64,000 bases of DNA. Source: Muribaculaceae bacterium (GTDB lineage: Bacteria > Bacteroidota > Bacteroidia > Bacteroidales > Muribaculaceae). Shown piece after piece: positions 1-8,601 of the stretch. The notes beneath the pieces were generated by a model that was not told the origin of the DNA, did no database searches, and saw only the letters and a list, made by a program, of their open reading frames with translations. The position numbers and the translations under genes were made by a program. How positions within the stretch are numbered: the first letter of the stretch is position 1; every line of letters begins with the position of its first letter. The stretch is from the NCBI GenBank assembly GCA_017399915.1, contig JAFQAS010000050.1:1-64000 (forward strand), given 5' to 3'.

Positions 1-79
1 TCTTCCCATTCCGAACAGAGAAGTTAAACCTCACCGCGCCGATGGTACTGCGAAAGTGGGAGAGTAGGTCACCGCCCCC
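1..79 (+). rRNA. rrf: 5S ribosomal RNA, 3' part
   Basis: The first bases match the second half of bacterial 5S rRNA: the conserved CCATTCCGAACAGAGAAG segment, then GCGCCGATGGTACTGC and GGGAGAGTAGGTCACCGCC. The 5' part and the 16S/23S genes lie to the left of the window. The exact 3' end is estimated from the start of the terminator hairpin that follows. Confidence 0.93.
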
Positions 80-85
80 TATCCG

Positions 86-120
86 AGCCCCGATTCAGAA
101 ATGAGTCGGGGCTTTTTGTT
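86..120 (+). terminator. rRNA operon terminator
   Basis: A 10-base stem (AGCCCCGATT with AGTCGGGGCT, one G-U pair) with an 8-base loop is followed by TTTTT. It sits directly after 5S rRNA and fits an intrinsic terminator of the rRNA operon. Confidence 0.85.
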
Positions 121-138
121 TCTGGTGGAAACAGGGAT

Positions 139-300
139 GGGGTAAATGGGTCAAATGAGTCAAATAGGGCTACTAAGTCTACTAAGACCACTGGGTCAAA
201 TAGGGCTACTAAGTCAACTAAGTTAACTAAGTCCACTGGGGTTACTATGACTACTTGGTCAAATAGATCCACTAAGTCTAATGGATCTACTGAGTCTGTT
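139..300. repeat. 18-unit degenerate 9-base tandem repeat
   Basis: Counting in steps of nine from position 139 gives 18 consecutive units without an indel, consensus about RAGTCnACT (for example AAGTCTACT, AAGTCAACT, AAGTCCACT, GGGTCAAAT, AGGGCTACT). The unit GGGTCAAAT-like form occurs in several units and AGGGCTACT twice. Because 9 is a multiple of 3, the minus strand is open through the array and encodes a Val/Leu/Asp/Phe-rich peptide, but no start or codon pattern supports a gene. The array lies just beyond the rRNA terminator. Function unknown. Confidence 0.85.
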
Positions 301-541
301 GTGAGATAGTGTTATCGAAATCTCCTATTAATTTTAAACTTGTATTCTCTAATAGGGATAAATAGTGTGTAAAAATGTTAATGCGGTGCCGTTTAATAGA
401 TGAAACGTTGCTATATGTCAAGATGCGTGTGTTAAACAATGTCCAAGTTATAAGCATGTTAGGATATTTAATTATTTTTGTGTGTTGAATAAATACTATT
501 TAAAATAAATTAAACTAACATATAACTAAATTTAAGCTATC
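301..541. other. AT-rich intergenic stretch
   Basis: No gene is visible. A TATTTTTG at 473-480 fits the -7 box of a Bacteroidota promoter for the plus-strand gene at 542, but no clear TTTG box lies at the right distance upstream, so the promoter call is weak. Confidence 0.4.
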
Positions 542-976
542 ATGAAAAAGGTATTTTCATTTTTCCTTATTATGTTGCTTTGTTTGCCGGTATTTGCTGC
601 TGATATAATTTATGTAAGGCAGAAAAGTGGTGACACTCTATTAAGCATAAGTAATATTAAGGAAATTACTTTCCCATCGGGCTCTGTTGTTGTGTCAATG
701 ACCGATGGAAGTTCAAAAACTTATTCCTCTTCAAATTTTGTGTCTCTACGTTTTAATGGTAATGCTACTGTTGGAATTGATGGAGTAGAAGATGGTGCAA
801 ATGGAATCGTTTATGATGGAGTTGTAGTTAAGGCTCCACAAGAAGGAATTTCAATTTATTCAACCGATGGTCGTTTGGTTCTTTCAACAGAAGAGTCGGA
901 ACTTAACGTGTCGTCACTCGCAAATGGTATTTACATTGTAAAAGCTAATGGTTTAACATCTAAAATTGTGAAATGA
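542..976 (+). CDS. Small exported protein with type IX secretion sorting domain
   Basis: 144 residues. Residues 1-20 form a signal peptide (MKK, hydrophobic core, cleavage near VFAAD). Residues 20-75 resemble the N-terminal module of the next gene (pattern I-Y-V-R...D-T-L...I...F-S-G...VV...DG..KT). Residues 100-144 match the type A C-terminal sorting domain of the Bacteroidota type IX system: ISIYSTDGRLV, then LNVSSLANGIYIVKA and a basic end (SKIVK). The known role of that domain is to direct export through the outer membrane and surface attachment. The stop overlaps the next start by four bases, so the two genes are probably translated together. Substrate or partner unknown. Confidence 0.8.
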   Translation: MKKVFSFFLIMLLCLPVFAADIIYVRQKSGDTLLSISNIKEITFPSGSVVVSMTDGSSKTYSSSNFVSLRFNGNATVGIDGVEDGANGIVYDGVVVKAPQEGISIYSTDGRLVLSTEESELNVSSLANGIYIVKANGLTSKIVK

Positions 977-3900
977 TGAAAAAGAAAGTATTTACAGGCG
1001 CAGTATTGACATTGTCGGCACTTTCTTTGGCATGGGCTGCTGAAACAATGTGGATTCACCGAACAGATAATATAACTCTTGGATTGCCTATCACAATAGC
1101 TGATAGTGTTTCTTTGAGCGGAAATAATGTTGTGTTTACCGCAACAAATGGCGAGGTTAAAACAATGCCTAACACAGAGGTGTCGAAAGTGACCCTTGGA
1201 GACCCCACAACAGTGGTAGAGGTGAAATATAATGGCACAGATGCCGAAATTATCAACCCATTTGCTTTTGAAGGTGTAACAGTAACCAAAACAGGGGCTG
1301 ATGTAGTAGTGACTTCTACTTCATTGTCAGAGATTACATATGAATTGACCGGTACAACTACAACCGGTTCGTTTAAGGTTTATTCTGATACTAAATTTAA
1401 TCTTGACCTAAATAATGTGAGCATCACAAATGATAATGGTGCTGCAATCAATATTCAAACAGGTAAGAAATGTACGGTTAATTTGGTAGGGACCTCAACA
1501 CTTGCCGATGCCGCTTCATATACAACTGTTACAGGCGAAGACCAAAAGGGTTGTTTCTTCAGTGAAGGACAAATCGTATTTGGAGGTACCGGTGTGTTGA
1601 ATGTTACAGGTAACTACAAACATGGTGTTGTCAGCGATGATTATATCGAAATGACATCGGGCACGGTCAATATCGTTTCAGCATTTAACGATGGTGTTCA
1701 TGCCAATGACTATTTCTTGATGAATGGTGGTAAATTGACCACTAAGTCAACCGGTGGCGATGGTATTGATGGCGATGTAGGTTATATCGAAATCAATGAT
1801 GGTACAATCGATATTAATCTTGCAACAGCCGACACTAAAGCAATTAAGAGTGATAGTATTATCACCGTTAATGGCGGAAATATCACCCTCACAGTGCCTG
1901 CAGCACAAGGCAAAGGTTTTAAAACAAAACAAACAATGACCGTAAATGGTGGTACAATCACAGCAAATATGACCGGTGATGTGGCTATCGTGTCAAACGA
2001 TCCATCATATTGTTCGGCAATCAAAACCGATGTTGATTTTGTGCAAACAAACGGTACTATCAATATTACTCACTCAGGTGCAGGTGGTAAAGGTATTTCA
2101 GCAGATAGAAATGTAAATCTCCAAGGGGGAACACTCTCAGTGACTGTAACCGGAGGAAATGGTACATATACCAATACATCGGGAGTAACCGATAATTATG
2201 CTCCTACATGTATTTCGGCCGATAATAATGTAAACGTAAGTGGTGGAAATATCACACTCAACGTTAAAGCCAACTCGGCTAAAGGTATCAAATCAGATGT
2301 TAATACTACAATCTCAGGTGGTACAATCACCGGTACATTGACAGGAAGCAGTGTTGTTGTGAATTATGACCCATCACATTGTTCATTGATTAAATGTGAT
2401 GGAAACTACACTCAAAATGGTGGAACAATCAATGCTACTCATTCGGGAGTAGGTGGTAAAGGAATCTCGGTTGATGGTGTTGCTACGTTCAATTCGGGAA
2501 ATGTTACAATTACTACAACCGGAAGCGCAGCGACTTATACAGCATCATCGGGAACAGACACTTATAGCCCAATATGTATCTCGGTAGATGGTAACTTAAA
2601 TCTCCTTGGCGGTACATTTAATGTTAAATCAACCGGAGCCGGTGGTAAATGTATCAAGAGTGACCAACAAATCATTATGGGTACAATCAATGGCGAATCT
2701 CCCGAGATAACCACTCCATCTGTAAGCTCAGGTAACATGTCACAAGAGTGGAACTTCTCGCAAAATGGAGGAAATAGCTCAAGTTGGGTTACAACAGGTT
2801 CTCAAGGTGTAGAAGATATAGCATTGGCTAATGGCAAACTATATGCAGTGTGTCGTGGTTCAAGCGCAACAGATCACACAATCAAGATTATCAATGCCTA
2901 CACCGGTTCACAAAGTGGAACATTGAACACTACTTCGTGCACAGCAGGTACATATAATTTAAGCTCGGTAGAAACACTTGGAAGCACTATCCTTGCATGC
3001 AACTTGGCGGCAAATACATCAACTAATTTAGTAATCTATAAGTGGGATAGCGATAGTTCAACACCAACAGTGTTGCTCAATGCGGCTCCTCCATGTACAC
3101 GTGCCGGAGATGCAATGTCGGTTAGTGGAACAATGACAAATGGACGTATATGGTTTGCATATGGTAGCCAAGTATATTATTATACAATTTCAAATGGGGC
3201 TATCACATCAACTACACCTACTACAATTAATTTGACTAAGAATGGCTCGGCTTATGAAATAGCGTCGGGGGTTCCTTATTCAAATATTACAGTAGAAAGC
3301 GATGGCTCATTCTGGGTGTCAAGTTCATTAGCAAACTATGCAGCAGCACATTTCAGCTCAACAGGTGCTTATATCGAAGAAATGCCAAGCGGATTGGTTA
3401 ATAATCAAGGAACAGATGTTAAGTTCTTCACATATAACGGTGTGAAATATGCAGCAGCATCAACTTATCTAAACACTACAAATACTGCAATTTCAGAAGG
3501 TGCAGTTTCAGTTGTTAATATGTCAACAAGTTCAGTAGAGGGAACGTATCCATCAAATGGTCTTGGTAGCACACGTAACACATGTTTCCGCAATTCTGTA
3601 TGCGTTGAAGCCGGTACAGATTCCTACTATGTGTGGGTAAATGTACCATTCCAAGGTGTAGCTTGTTACAAATATGCTGAAGCAACAACTGAAGAAGGTG
3701 GTACAACCGAGGAGGAAACTCCAACCGGAGAAATTGCGCCATTGATTGTTACTGCTCAAACAACCGGAGCTCAATTTGGTAGCTCTTCATCAAGCGGAGG
3801 CCCCGGTGGAAATCGTCCCGGAATGCCAGGAAGTTCAACTTCAACAAACGGTTCAACAAGTCCTAAAGTAATTAAAGCGATGTCGGCGATGACTGTTTAT

Positions 3901-4533
3901 AGTGGTAGCTTTACAATTAAATCATCTAACGAAGGTGGTGAAGGATTAGAGTCAAAAACAACAATTACAATCAATGGTGGTAATTTCACATTTACAACAT
4001 ATGATGACTGTATCAATGCAGCAAGCGCATTGACTATCAATGGTGGTAATCTTCGTTGTGTTGCTACCGGAAACGATGCAATAGACTCAAATGGCACAAT
4101 GTCAATTACCGGAGGTCTTGTGTTGGCCAATGGTTCTCGTGACCCTGAAGAAGGTGTCGATGTGGATCAAGCAAGCAAATTGTCAATCACCGGTGGTACT
4201 GTAATCAACCAAAAAGGTAATATGTTGAACCTCACTACAACACAATGCAAAGTGCCTACAATTAAGTATTCGTCTTCAATTTCGGCCGGAACATTGATTA
4301 CAATCACAAATTCATCGGGCGCACACATCATGTCGTTCAAAGCACCTCAAGCAATGAGTCAAGGTTGTTATATCACATTGCCCGAATTCAAATCAGGTAG
4401 TTCATATAAACTTTATACAGGAGGCTCTGTGTCGGGTGGAACAGTATTTAATGAGGTTACAAAAGGTGGATCATTCTCAGGTGGAACACAAGTGAAATCA
4501 TTCACAATCTCATCAAATTTGACAAGCATCTAA
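973..4533 (+). CDS. Large exported beta-helix (Cthe_2159-like) surface protein
   Basis: 1186 residues with a signal peptide (1-22, ending LAWAA). After an N-terminal module like that of the preceding gene (about 23-75), residues 80-580 and about 960-1100 carry repeated strands such as GGxITxN, GDGIDGD and SGGTIT, typical of the Cthe_2159 carbohydrate-binding beta-helix family. Residues 590-930 look like an inserted beta-propeller (VEDIALANGKLYAV, IYKWDSDSSTP), reminiscent of DUF4623-type regions. A Gly/Ser/Pro-rich linker (GPGGNRPGMPG) precedes the second helix block. Family members bind plant polysaccharides; here that is inference. No clear type A sorting domain is seen at its own C-terminus, which makes the small upstream protein a candidate partner. 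Confidence 0.8.
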   Translation: MMKKKVFTGAVLTLSALSLAWAAETMWIHRTDNITLGLPITIADSVSLSGNNVVFTATNGEVKTMPNTEVSKVTLGDPTTVVEVKYNGTDAEIINPFAFEGVTVTKTGADVVVTSTSLSEITYELTGTTTTGSFKVYSDTKFNLDLNNVSITNDNGAAINIQTGKKCTVNLVGTSTLADAASYTTVTGEDQKGCFFSEGQIVFGGTGVLNVTGNYKHGVVSDDYIEMTSGTVNIVSAFNDGVHANDYFLMNGGKLTTKSTGGDGIDGDVGYIEINDGTIDINLATADTKAIKSDSIITVNGGNITLTVPAAQGKGFKTKQTMTVNGGTITANMTGDVAIVSNDPSYCSAIKTDVDFVQTNGTINITHSGAGGKGISADRNVNLQGGTLSVTVTGGNGTYTNTSGVTDNYAPTCISADNNVNVSGGNITLNVKANSAKGIKSDVNTTISGGTITGTLTGSSVVVNYDPSHCSLIKCDGNYTQNGGTINATHSGVGGKGISVDGVATFNSGNVTITTTGSAATYTASSGTDTYSPICISVDGNLNLLGGTFNVKSTGAGGKCIKSDQQIIMGTINGESPEITTPSVSSGNMSQEWNFSQNGGNSSSWVTTGSQGVEDIALANGKLYAVCRGSSATDHTIKIINAYTGSQSGTLNTTSCTAGTYNLSSVETLGSTILACNLAANTSTNLVIYKWDSDSSTPTVLLNAAPPCTRAGDAMSVSGTMTNGRIWFAYGSQVYYYTISNGAITSTTPTTINLTKNGSAYEIASGVPYSNITVESDGSFWVSSSLANYAAAHFSSTGAYIEEMPSGLVNNQGTDVKFFTYNGVKYAAASTYLNTTNTAISEGAVSVVNMSTSSVEGTYPSNGLGSTRNTCFRNSVCVEAGTDSYYVWVNVPFQGVACYKYAEATTEEGGTTEEETPTGEIAPLIVTAQTTGAQFGSSSSSGGPGGNRPGMPGSSTSTNGSTSPKVIKAMSAMTVYSGSFTIKSSNEGGEGLESKTTITINGGNFTFTTYDDCINAASALTINGGNLRCVATGNDAIDSNGTMSITGGLVLANGSRDPEEGVDVDQASKLSITGGTVINQKGNMLNLTTTQCKVPTIKYSSSISAGTLITITNSSGAHIMSFKAPQAMSQGCYITLPEFKSGSSYKLYTGGSVSGGTVFNEVTKGGSFSGGTQVKSFTISSNLTSI

Positions 4534-4555
4534 AAAACAAAAATTGACAATATGA

Positions 4556-4600
4556 TTGGAGGGAGGTTTGCCGTAAAGGCAATCTCCCTCCAACTTTTTT
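4556..4600 (+). terminator. Terminator of the surface-protein operon
   Basis: TTGGAGGGAG pairs with CTCCCTCCAA, extended by GTTTGCC/GGCAA with one mismatch, and is followed by TTTTTT. It lies 22 bases after the stop of the large surface protein. Confidence 0.85.
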
Positions 4601-4640
4601 GCATAGGTTGGTAAAAATGGTTAATTTCGTGGTCGATAAG

Positions 4641-4838
4641 TTAAGGGAATTTCTATAAATTCCAAGAATAAATTAAAGAGTAGTTATTGGGAATGTTCTT
4701 TTATGTGCTTTATGCTTTTTTTATTTGGTATCTTTTTGCCTCTGTTTCAATTGCATAGCTCGCTATGCTCATTCAACAAAAATCCGCTCAAATAAAATTC
4801 ATAAATCTTCATAAAGCAATATATAGAAGTTCCCTTAA
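4641..4838. repeat. MITE-like palindromic element
   Basis: The 21-base ends at 4641-4661 and 4818-4838 are inverted copies with 19 of 21 matches (TTAAGGGAA...TTCTATA). Inside are a second inverted pair (GCTTTATG at 4707-4714 and CATAAAGC at 4810-4817) and a small hairpin GCATAGC/GCTATGC at 4753-4768. The element is 198 bases, has no coding capacity and ends 12 bases before the next start codon. This architecture fits a miniature inverted-repeat element or a dispersed palindrome; a target-site duplication was not evident. Confidence 0.6.
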
Positions 4839-4850
4839 AAAAATGACATC

Positions 4851-5465
4851 ATGGAATTTGAATCATATATAATAGCAGATACACAAGTAAGAATACCTAT
4901 CCCAAAGAGCTATAGAGATTGTGTGAGATTGATAAAATCGGATAGCTATCGCCATAATGGTCGCCATGATTCTATGTTTCGGATATGGTTAGGGAGTTTT
5001 ACTCGCACCTCAATGGGATTTTCAATATGGTATCGTCTTAGCCAACATAAAGGATGGGCCTATCCGTTTACAAAGATGATGCTTAATCGCTATAAACTTA
5101 AATATGGAATATTTATCCCGGCCAAAACGCGTATAGGCTATGGTATGTATATTCAGCATTGTTTCGGGATTGTAATAAATCCCACTGCTGTGATAGGTAA
5201 TAATATTCATCTGAGTCAGTTTACCAGCATTGGAGCTAATACGCCCCAAGCTGCAAAAATAGGAGATAACATATACATGGGCCCCGGAGCGATAATAATA
5301 GATGATGTTGAAATAGGCTCGGGAGCTTGTATTGGAGGAGGAGCCGTTGTGGTGAAAAATGTGAAGTCAGAAGCCGTTGTAGGAGGAGTGCCTGCTCGCG
5401 AATTAAACACATCATCGCATCCCGAATACATACGCCACCCATATAAAGAGGAGTGGTTGTGCTGA
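4851..5465 (+). CDS. Serine acetyltransferase-like hexapeptide acyltransferase
   Basis: 204 residues. The C-terminal half (about 100-195) is a left-handed beta-helix with hexapeptide repeats: IGYGMYIQHCFGIVIN, IGNNIHLSQFTSIG, IGDNIYMGPGAIII, IGSGACIGGGAVV, ending VVGGVPAREL. This is the serine O-acetyltransferase/LbetaH fold, which transfers acetyl from acetyl-CoA. The N-terminal 100 residues lack the long helical domain of CysE, so the acceptor may be a sugar or another small molecule instead of serine. It sits downstream of a palindromic element; no partner gene points to a pathway. Confidence 0.78.
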   Translation: MEFESYIIADTQVRIPIPKSYRDCVRLIKSDSYRHNGRHDSMFRIWLGSFTRTSMGFSIWYRLSQHKGWAYPFTKMMLNRYKLKYGIFIPAKTRIGYGMYIQHCFGIVINPTAVIGNNIHLSQFTSIGANTPQAAKIGDNIYMGPGAIIIDDVEIGSGACIGGGAVVVKNVKSEAVVGGVPARELNTSSHPEYIRHPYKEEWLC

Positions 5466-5555
5466 AAAAATTGTAAGATTATACACTATTAACAACTTTT
5501 TGGGCAAAAGCATTTGTTATTTGTGTATAAGTTTTATAATTTTACAAGGTTTTAA

Positions 5556-6047
5556 ATGTATAAGACTATGACAATCACCAACGATGACATCAGATTTTTG
5601 GAAATGGCAGCCGAGCTTGCTGAAAAGAATATCGATAATGGCGGAGGTCCGTTTGGAGCGGTAATTGTGCGCAATGGTGAGGTAGTGGCAACAGGCGTGA
5701 ATAGGGTCACAGCCGATAATGACCCCACAGCACATGCCGAGGTAAATGCCATACGCCAAGCATGTCAACGAGAATCTACATTTAATCTCAAAGGTTGCGT
5801 GATATATAGCTCGTGTGAGCCGTGTCCCATGTGCTTGAGTGCATTGTATTGGGCAGGAGTGAGCCGTATATATTATGGTTGCACTCAAGATGATGCCGAG
5901 GCAGTGAATTTTAGCGATCGATTTATATATCGTGAATTAGAGAAACCAAAGTGCGATCGAATGATTCCATGTATAAAAATGGATAGCACTCGCACAATAA
6001 AGGTGTTTGAAAAATGGGCTGATAAGGCCGATAAAATAGAATATTAA
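5556..6047 (+). CDS. Nucleoside/guanine deaminase (cytidine deaminase-like fold)
   Basis: 163 residues. The zinc signature is intact: HAEVNAI (His60, Glu62) and SCEPCPMC (Cys90, Cys93). PFGAVIV and the alternating helix/strand pattern follow the fold of GuaD-type guanine deaminases, which convert guanine to xanthine; a related base or nucleoside substrate is possible. A second in-frame Met at 5568 (MTITND) would give a length nearer the family norm. The gene is followed 21 bases later by an exported, zinc-ligand-less relative, probably in the same transcript. Confidence 0.87.
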   Translation: MYKTMTITNDDIRFLEMAAELAEKNIDNGGGPFGAVIVRNGEVVATGVNRVTADNDPTAHAEVNAIRQACQRESTFNLKGCVIYSSCEPCPMCLSALYWAGVSRIYYGCTQDDAEAVNFSDRFIYRELEKPKCDRMIPCIKMDSTRTIKVFEKWADKADKIEY

Positions 6048-6068
6048 TAAAATAAATAATATAAGATT

Positions 6069-6569
6069 ATGAAAAAAGTAATTTTTTTATTTGTGGCGAT
6101 GATCACATTTGTGTCAAGTTCATTATTCGCCGGAATACCCATTTCGAAGAATGATAAAGTATCTCCTATCGATGAAATATGGATGGACATGGCAGTGACA
6201 GTTGCAAAAACAAACGTAGAAGAGGGTACAATACCATGTGGCACTGTTGTGGTGTATAATGGTAAGTTGCAAAGCACCGGACAAGCAACAGAAAAAGCTA
6301 CATCGGTAGAAACTGCTATAGCAATGGCTCGATTGAATTCATTGGAATTTGCAGTGATTTACACAGTGAATGAGCCTACTGTTGAAGCATATAATGCAAT
6401 TTGTAAAGCCGGCGCCGATGCTGTATATTTTGTAAATCCAAAAGAAAAAGTAATTGCAGCAGGTGTACAACCCGCCGAAGCATATGATGAAAGCAAACTT
6501 GATACATCATTGACTCAAGTGCCTATGAAACAAATGGACTATGAAGATGCTTCTGATTTATTGAAATAA
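6069..6569 (+). CDS. Exported deaminase-fold pseudoenzyme
   Basis: 166 residues with a clear signal peptide (1-21, SSSLFAG). The mature part can be aligned by eye with the preceding deaminase: M-D-M-A...N...G..P.G..VV..NG...TG, then VIYTVNEPTVEA against VIYSSCEPCPMC, then AGADAVYF against AGVSRIYY. The zinc ligands are gone: both Cys positions are Thr104 and Ala107, and the HAE segment reads SVE or similar with no His. The protein therefore cannot use the normal zinc chemistry. It is intact, not a decayed gene: full frame, own signal peptide and a strong terminator. A binding or structural role in the periplasm is inferred. Confidence 0.8.
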   Translation: MKKVIFLFVAMITFVSSSLFAGIPISKNDKVSPIDEIWMDMAVTVAKTNVEEGTIPCGTVVVYNGKLQSTGQATEKATSVETAIAMARLNSLEFAVIYTVNEPTVEAYNAICKAGADAVYFVNPKEKVIAAGVQPAEAYDESKLDTSLTQVPMKQMDYEDASDLLK

Positions 6570-6590
6570 TAATTTAGATAACCGATATCA

Positions 6591-6634
6591 ATCAGGAATT
6601 GAGCGATTCACCTTGCTTGATTCCTGATTTTTTT
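6591..6634 (+). terminator. Terminator inside the end of the opposing gene
   Basis: ATCAGGAAT pairs with ATTCCTGAT and is followed by seven T. It serves the plus-strand deaminase pair but lies within the last codons of the convergent radical SAM gene (stop at 6592-6594). Confidence 0.75.
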
Positions 6635-7512
6635 ATCTCGCGATTTAGGAGATTTGTGAATTCATAGTTTTTAAGTCCCCAACGTGGCGAAATGAGAAGG
6701 TTGTCGGGTGATTGTGATACAAATCGTTCGATGGCGATTGTCGGAGCTGTGTGTTGAATTACTTTACAGCAGAGGGTGATGTATTCATCAACAGTGAAAT
6801 GTGTGACGTCGTAAATGCCGTCTTCTACATCTTTAGCCATGCGAGTCCCTCGCACAAGTTGGAGTTGGTGGAGTTTTATTGTGTCGAGAGGTAGTTGAGA
6901 TGTTTTTCTTATTGTATCTAATATCATTTCGTCATTTTCTCCGGGTAGCCCTAATATGAAATGTAGGCCGCAAGGAATGCCGGCATCGTGAGTGCGGAGG
7001 ACAGCGTCGACAGAGTCCTCCCAAGAGTGACAACGATTGATGAAATCAAGAGTAGAGTTGTGAGATGTTTCGGCTCCATACTCAATCATTACCCAATGAG
7101 ATTTGTGAAGCTCGGCAAGTTGATTGAGCAACTCTTGCGGCATACAATCGGGTCGAGTGCCAATAATTATTCCATCTACCTTATCCACCGCAAGAGCTTC
7201 GCGATACATTTCCATGATGCGATCAATATCGCCGTGAGTGTTGGTGTAGGCTTGGAAGTAGGCAAGATAACGCATGTCGGGGTATTTCTTTCCGAAGAAG
7301 CGTTTGCCCTCTTCAAGTTGCTCGGTGATAGACTGTGAGGGGGAGCAGTAGGCGGGGTTGAATGTTTGATTATTGCAGTAAGTGCAACCACCGCGCCCTT
7401 TAGAACCATCGCGATTGGGACATGTAAAGCCTGCATTGACTGCAATTTTTTGCATCTTACAGTCAAAGTGTTCAGCAAGGAACTGAGCAAAATCGCGATA
7501 GCCTTGAGCCAT
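6592..7512 (-). CDS. Radical SAM protein, TIGR01212/YhcC family
   Basis: 306 residues. The N-terminus reads NAGFTCPNRDGSKGRGGCTYCNN, giving a Cys cluster with CTYC that binds the iron-sulfur cluster and S-adenosylmethionine. Further family marks are YFQAYTNTHG, GTRPDCM, EYGAETSHN and HFILGLPGE. Length fits the YhcC-like family of unknown biochemical role. It is followed on the same strand, upstream, by aroC with a 9-base gap, so the genes are likely cotranscribed with ybaK. Confidence 0.9.
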   Translation of the reverse strand: MAQGYRDFAQFLAEHFDCKMQKIAVNAGFTCPNRDGSKGRGGCTYCNNQTFNPAYCSPSQSITEQLEEGKRFFGKKYPDMRYLAYFQAYTNTHGDIDRIMEMYREALAVDKVDGIIIGTRPDCMPQELLNQLAELHKSHWVMIEYGAETSHNSTLDFINRCHSWEDSVDAVLRTHDAGIPCGLHFILGLPGENDEMILDTIRKTSQLPLDTIKLHQLQLVRGTRMAKDVEDGIYDVTHFTVDEYITLCCKVIQHTAPTIAIERFVSQSPDNLLISPRWGLKNYEFTNLLNREIKKSGIKQGESLNS

Positions 7513-7521
7513 TGTTGACGA

Positions 7522-8601
7522 TTAAATGTGAGTTGTTTTGTTGAGTAGATAAGCGTCGAGCATCACTATGGCAGCCATAGCCTCAACGATGGGCACCGCA
7601 CGAGGCAACACACATGGATCGTGACGTCCCTTAGCTTTGAGTATAGTGGGGTTGCCGTCTTTATCAACAGTTTCCACCTCTTTGAGCAAAGTGGCAACAG
7701 GCTTGAATGCTACGCGGAAATATATGTCTTCGCCATTTGAGATTCCTCCTTGAATGCCACCTGAATTGTTTGTCGTAGTTCGGATTGTTCCGTTATCATT
7801 AACGAATAGGTCAATCATTTCACTGCCACGGCAACCAACGCCTGCAAATCCCATTCCGTATTCAAATCCTTTAGCGGCATTTATGCTCAACATGGCCTCG
7901 CCTAATCGGGCGTGAAGTTTGCCAAAAGCCGGGTCGCCCAATCCCACGGGAGAGCCTTTGATAACACCGGTGATAACACCTCCTATGGTATCGCCATCGG
8001 CTTTAACCTCAGCGATGAGGTTGTGCATTTTTGCGGCGATTTCGGGGTCGGGGCAGCGCACGTCGTTTGATTCGATTAACTCAGAGTTGTATTTTGTGTA
8101 ATCGTTGTCGAGAGCAATATCGCCTACTTGTGAGGTGTAGGCGTAGATTTTTACACCAATTTGTTCGAGCGCTTGGCGCGCGAATGCTCCGGCTACAACA
8201 CGCGAAATAGTTTCGCGAGCCGATGAGCGACCACCGCCTCGATGGTCGCGAATGCCATATTTTGAGGTATATGTATAGTCGGCATGAGATGGTCGGAAAG
8301 TGTTACGAATGTTTTCGTAGTCAGATGAATGTTGATTGGCGTTTTCAACAATGAAGCCAATAGGAGTTCCTGTGGTTTTGCCTTCAAACACCCCTGAAAG
8401 AATCTTTACTTGGTCTTTCTCGTCACGAGGAGTAACAATTGCCGATTGCCCGGGACGGCGACGATTTAGCTCTTGTTGCACTTTGTCAAGATTTATTTCA
8501 ATGCCGGCAGGCATTCCATCAATAACACCACCCACGGCTATGCCATGAGATTCTCCAAAAGTGGTTACTCTAAAAATTTTGCCAATTGTATTCATCGTCA
8601 T
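7522..8601 (-). CDS. aroC: Chorismate synthase
   Basis: 359 residues, normal length. It makes chorismate from 5-enolpyruvylshikimate-3-phosphate, the last common step of aromatic amino acid synthesis, using reduced FMN. Signatures: [11 protein letters not shown] at the start, [19 protein letters not shown] in the middle and [18 protein letters not shown] near the end. The 5' end overlaps the 3' end of ybaK by 32 bases; a second Met two codons in (MNTIGK) would shorten the overlap slightly. Confidence 0.96.
   Translation of the reverse strand: MTMNTIGKIFRVTTFGESHGIAVGGVIDGMPAGIEINLDKVQQELNRRRPGQSAIVTPRDEKDQVKILSGVFEGKTTGTPIGFIVENANQHSSDYENIRNTFRPSHADYTYTSKYGIRDHRGGGRSSARETISRVVAGAFARQALEQIGVKIYAYTSQVGDIALDNDYTKYNSELIESNDVRCPDPEIAAKMHNLIAEVKADGDTIGGVITGVIKGSPVGLGDPAFGKLHARLGEAMLSINAAKGFEYGMGFAGVGCRGSEMIDLFVNDNGTIRTTTNNSGGIQGGISNGEDIYFRVAFKPVATLLKEVETVDKDGNPTILKAKGRHDPCVLPRAVPIVEAMAAIVMLDAYLLNKTTHI

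Noticed and set aside
69..272. Open frame on the minus strand through the 9-base repeats
   Set aside because: It exists because the repeat period is a multiple of three, begins inside the repeat and runs into the 5S terminator. No ribosome site or homologue.
139..300. CRISPR array
   Set aside because: Units are 9 bases, contiguous and without spacers; no cas genes near.
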